From Patescibacteria group bacterium UBA1400 (GTDB lineage: Bacteria; Patescibacteriota; Microgenomatia; UBA1400): a stretch of DNA of 7,583 bases. The notes below the pieces were generated by a model, which saw only the letters and a program-made list of their open reading frames with translations, had not been told where the DNA came from and did not search any database. This document shows, in pieces, positions 5,668 to 7,583 of the stretch (within the stretch, counting starts at the first letter, position 1; each line of letters opens with the position of its first letter). The DNA lies in the NCBI GenBank assembly GCA_002305125.1, contig DBQG01000040.1, positions 21,204 through 28,786 of the forward strand, read 5' to 3'. A program made the translations under genes and the position numbers.

Positions 5668-7499
5668 TACATTTTTTCTAAAGATTTAATACCTAAAAGG
5701 TAAAGTCCTGTTTTTAAAATATGGGCCGTTCCGGCTGTTAATAAAATCCTTAAGCTTCTTTTTTCCTGGGGCAAATCAGCACTTAAGATCTTTTGCTGAT
5801 TATAAAAGGTATTAAAAGCTTGAGCCAATTCATACAGGTAGTTAGCCAACAAATTAGGAGCATAATCCTCTCCCGCCTGCCTGACAGCTAAGGAAAACTG
5901 AGGAAAAAGTTTTAGTAAAGCTTGTTCCTGACCAGTCAACTCTTGTCCCGGGTTCTCAAGCTTGGTTTCTTCTTTGCCTGCCTTAACTAAAACGGATTTG
6001 GCTCGGGCATAAGTGTACTGCAAATAAGGAGCCGAGTTGCCCTGTAAAGACATAGATTCACTGAAGTCAAAGGCAATATCAGAACCGGGATTAACCTTTA
6101 AAAAGGAGTATTTAACTGCTCCAACTGCTATTTTTTCGGCAGACTGATCATCCAGATCCTTAAACTCTTTTTTAAGTTCTCCTTTAACTTCATCAAGCAG
6201 CTCTTCTCCTCCTACCACATTACCCAGCCGTGACGACATCTTGCCTTTTTTAAGCCTAACCCAACCATAAGAAAGGTGATATTGCTTATCTTTAAACCTT
6301 AAAGGATTCAAAAGCTCTTCCACTTTAAAAGTAGCTTTAAAAAAGCTTGTTTGTTCCGGAGTCACAACATGAATAATTTTATCAAGGTCAGGATATTCGG
6401 AAAGCTGAAGATTGGCCAGAGCCAACTCTTTGCCCTCATATGTAGGCAGTCCCAAAGAGTTTATAAACACCCTGGTTTCCAAATCATGCTCATCTCCTGG
6501 AAAAATCACAGCTCCCTGGCTCTCCTTTAAAATCCCCTGCTTTAAGGCTTGTCTGGCAAGATCAACTCCGGAAAGACACTCACTTTCAAAATAAAACCTG
6601 TCAAAACGGGAGTAAACCCGCTGATAAACAGCATTAAAATACTCAAGACTCCAGTCCCTTGTTAATTTCCAAAGGGAGTAAATCTTATCAAGCTCTTCTT
6701 TTTTTCCCTTAACAAATTTTAAATAGTCAGTTGAACCAGGCTGCTTACCTTTTTCCTGTTGAAATTTCTGGGCCGAGGCATAAATAAGGTAATTTATATC
6801 CTTAACCTCTTCCTGTACTTTTTTACTCTCTTCATAGGCTGAACTTCCCTTAACATAAGCCTCTCCCAAAAACTTAACCTTAGCTTTAACTGTTTTAAGT
6901 TGAGCTGCTTTTTCCTCAAAGTCAGGCACAGCTAGCACTCCCCATAAACATTTGGCAATATGCATCCCTACATCCCCCTGATAGTTAGCTCTAACCACCT
7001 CAAAATCTAAAAACTCCAAAATCCTAACCAACGACTCTCCTAAAGAAATATTGCGCAAATGACCAATATGAAACATCTTATGAGTATTGGGATGGGCAAA
7101 CTCAATCATAATCTTTTTACCTTTTCCCATATCACCTCTGGCAAAATCACCACCCTTTTTTATCAGCTCATTAAGCTGGTTGACAAAAAACTCTTTTTTG
7201 ACCCAAACATTGATAAAATTGTTTTTAACTTCCAGTTTATCAACAAAAGAAAGGTTCTGCTTTTGTAAACTCTGACAAATTTGCTCTGATAATTGATAAG
7301 GATTGAGGTCTTTTGACTTAGTCTTCCCCTTACTTTTAAGTTGAGAACTTAGCACTAGGGCAATATTAGTGCTTAGATCTCCATACTGCTTATAAGTAGG
7401 CGCCGTTAAAGCAACCTGTTCCAAATTTATTTTTAAACCGGTTTCCTGTAAGGCTGCTTTTTGTATTGCCTGCTGTAATTTAAAAATTAACTCTAACAT
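5667..7499 (-). CDS. argS: Arginine--tRNA ligase (arginyl-tRNA synthetase)
   Basis: This class I aminoacyl-tRNA synthetase charges tRNA-Arg with arginine using ATP, in the cytoplasm. Numbering from the ATG gives 610 aa, slightly longer than most bacterial ArgRS. Residues 1-110 form the N-terminal additional domain (Add1), with YKQYGDLSTNIAL at 36-48. The catalytic core starts with IMIEFAHPNTHKMFHIGHLR (130-149), where HIGH (144-147) binds ATP; NYQGDVGMHIAK (172-183) is the usual GDxG block. RVFINSLGLPTYEGKELALA (343-362) and YGWVRLKKGKMSSRLGN (411-427) carry the rest of the site, the latter being the KMSKS counterpart. The end has the DALR-type anticodon-binding helices, with QGNSAPYLQYTYARAKS (486-502) at the entry and LYELAQAFNTFYN (555-567). 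All landmarks are intact. ATG at 7499 is preferred to the adjacent TTG at 7502 because AAGGA sits 6 bases from the ATG but only 3 from the TTG. The stop overlaps the next gene by one base. Confidence 0.98.
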   Translation of the reverse strand: MLELIFKLQQAIQKAALQETGLKINLEQVALTAPTYKQYGDLSTNIALVLSSQLKSKGKTKSKDLNPYQLSEQICQSLQKQNLSFVDKLEVKNNFINVWVKKEFFVNQLNELIKKGGDFARGDMGKGKKIMIEFAHPNTHKMFHIGHLRNISLGESLVRILEFLDFEVVRANYQGDVGMHIAKCLWGVLAVPDFEEKAAQLKTVKAKVKFLGEAYVKGSSAYEESKKVQEEVKDINYLIYASAQKFQQEKGKQPGSTDYLKFVKGKKEELDKIYSLWKLTRDWSLEYFNAVYQRVYSRFDRFYFESECLSGVDLARQALKQGILKESQGAVIFPGDEHDLETRVFINSLGLPTYEGKELALANLQLSEYPDLDKIIHVVTPEQTSFFKATFKVEELLNPLRFKDKQYHLSYGWVRLKKGKMSSRLGNVVGGEELLDEVKGELKKEFKDLDDQSAEKIAVGAVKYSFLKVNPGSDIAFDFSESMSLQGNSAPYLQYTYARAKSVLVKAGKEETKLENPGQELTGQEQALLKLFPQFSLAVRQAGEDYAPNLLANYLYELAQAFNTFYNQQKILSADLPQEKRSLRILLTAGTAHILKTGLYLLGIKSLEKM

Positions 7500-7505
7500 C
7501 AAATT

Positions 7506-7510
7506 TCCTT
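7506..7510 (-). promoter_or_regulatory. Shine-Dalgarno of argS
   Basis: AAGGA on the minus strand lies 6 bases before the ATG at 7499. This spacing favours ATG over the in-frame TTG immediately upstream, and it contrasts with the Shine-Dalgarno-free starts of most other genes here. Confidence 0.75.
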
Positions 7511-7520
7511 TTAAACAGTT

Positions 7521-7560
7521 TCTAGCCTAATTCTACCATCTTGGCAAGAATTAGGCTAGA
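7521..7560. repeat. Perfect 14-bp inverted repeat in the argS leader
   Basis: TCTAGCCTAATTCT (7521-7534) and AGAATTAGGCTAGA (7547-7560) are exact reverse complements separated by 12 bases, within which CCA...TGG could pair further. On the minus strand one arm covers the argS -10 and start region and the other the -35 region. No T-tract directly follows either side: the plus-strand T-run begins ten bases later and the minus strand continues AACTGTTT. It is either an operator-like palindrome or an unusual hairpin. The outer ten bases recur at 1287-1296. Confidence 0.85.
7530..7538 (-). promoter_or_regulatory. Extended -10 promoter of argS
   Basis: The minus strand reads TGGTAGAAT, an extended -10 (TG, G, TAGAAT). 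Transcription would begin near 7523, giving a leader of about 24 bases that includes the Shine-Dalgarno. No -35 is evident: TAGCCT is at the expected place. The box overlaps one arm of the inverted repeat at 7521-7560, so a protein bound there could block it. Confidence 0.5.
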
Positions 7561-7583
7561 TTAGTAAACTTTTTTAACCCTTA

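Noticed and set aside
6412..7275. Plus-strand open frames opposite argS (6412-6594, 7059-7268, 7087-7275)
   Set aside because: All are antisense to conserved ArgRS motifs, short, and without promoter or Shine-Dalgarno.
7500..7502. TTG at 7502 as the argS start
   Set aside because: It would leave only 3 bases to the AAGGA Shine-Dalgarno; the adjacent ATG has a normal 6-base gap.
7521..7583. Inverted repeat as an ordinary rho-independent terminator
   Set aside because: Neither side has a T-tract right after the stem, and the arms are not GC-rich. A plus-strand T-run starts about ten bases later, so a weak terminator for an unseen gene is not fully excluded.

Overview
The window is AT-rich, gene-dense bacterial DNA, most likely from a Candidate Phyla Radiation (Patescibacteria) genome and probably the Microgenomates side. 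This is inferred from gene content and style, not from a marker gene: a membrane-anchored dockerin-like protein whose module ends in an 'IKGPKHLQRRF' block, an O-antigen ligase-like membrane protein with a 'DHYW' C-terminal motif, a DUF2207 protein with a long poly-Gly tail, and an ArgRS with an 'EFAHPNTHKMFHIGHLRN' signature. TGA appears to be used as a normal stop, so the standard bacterial code fits.

Layout, left to right. (1) Bases 1-143, minus strand: the 5' end of a secreted protein (TTG start, strong Shine-Dalgarno, clear signal peptide, start of a possible cohesin-like fold) that runs off the window. (2) Bases 140-1279, minus: a 379-aa single-pass membrane protein with a PPC-like beta domain, a second beta domain and a C-terminal two-loop dockerin-like module; its stop overlaps the start of gene 1. 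(3) Bases 1280-1335: a 56-bp divergent promoter region. (4) Bases 1336-2640, plus: an O-antigen ligase/polymerase-like polytopic membrane protein. (5) Bases 2578-4608, minus: a DUF2207 membrane protein whose 13-glycine tail overlaps the tail of gene 4 by 63 bp, antisense and codon-in-register. (6) Bases 4629-5429, minus: an endonuclease/exonuclease/phosphatase (EEP) fold hydrolase. (7) Bases 5452-5667, minus: a 71-aa protein with a hydrophobic C-terminus, coupled by TAATG to (8) argS, 5667-7499 minus. (9) Bases 7500-7583: the argS leader, with a Shine-Dalgarno, an extended -10 and a perfect 14-bp inverted repeat. No RNA genes, insertion sequences or CRISPR arrays were seen.

How the parts fit. 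argS, the small ORF, EEP and DUF2207 run the same way with gaps of 20-22 bp or a 1-bp overlap and may be partly co-transcribed, although a promoter-like box sits directly before DUF2207 and a weak terminator-like structure follows the small ORF. The left third concerns the cell surface: a dockerin-like anchor protein, its coupled secreted neighbour and a glycan ligase/polymerase-like enzyme share one divergent control region.

The points most worth a second look are the possible dockerin/cohesin-type pair, the codon-in-register overlap of the two convergent genes, the 10-bp word shared by the dockerin and argS promoter regions, and the contrast between genes that appear leaderless and genes with strong Shine-Dalgarno sites.
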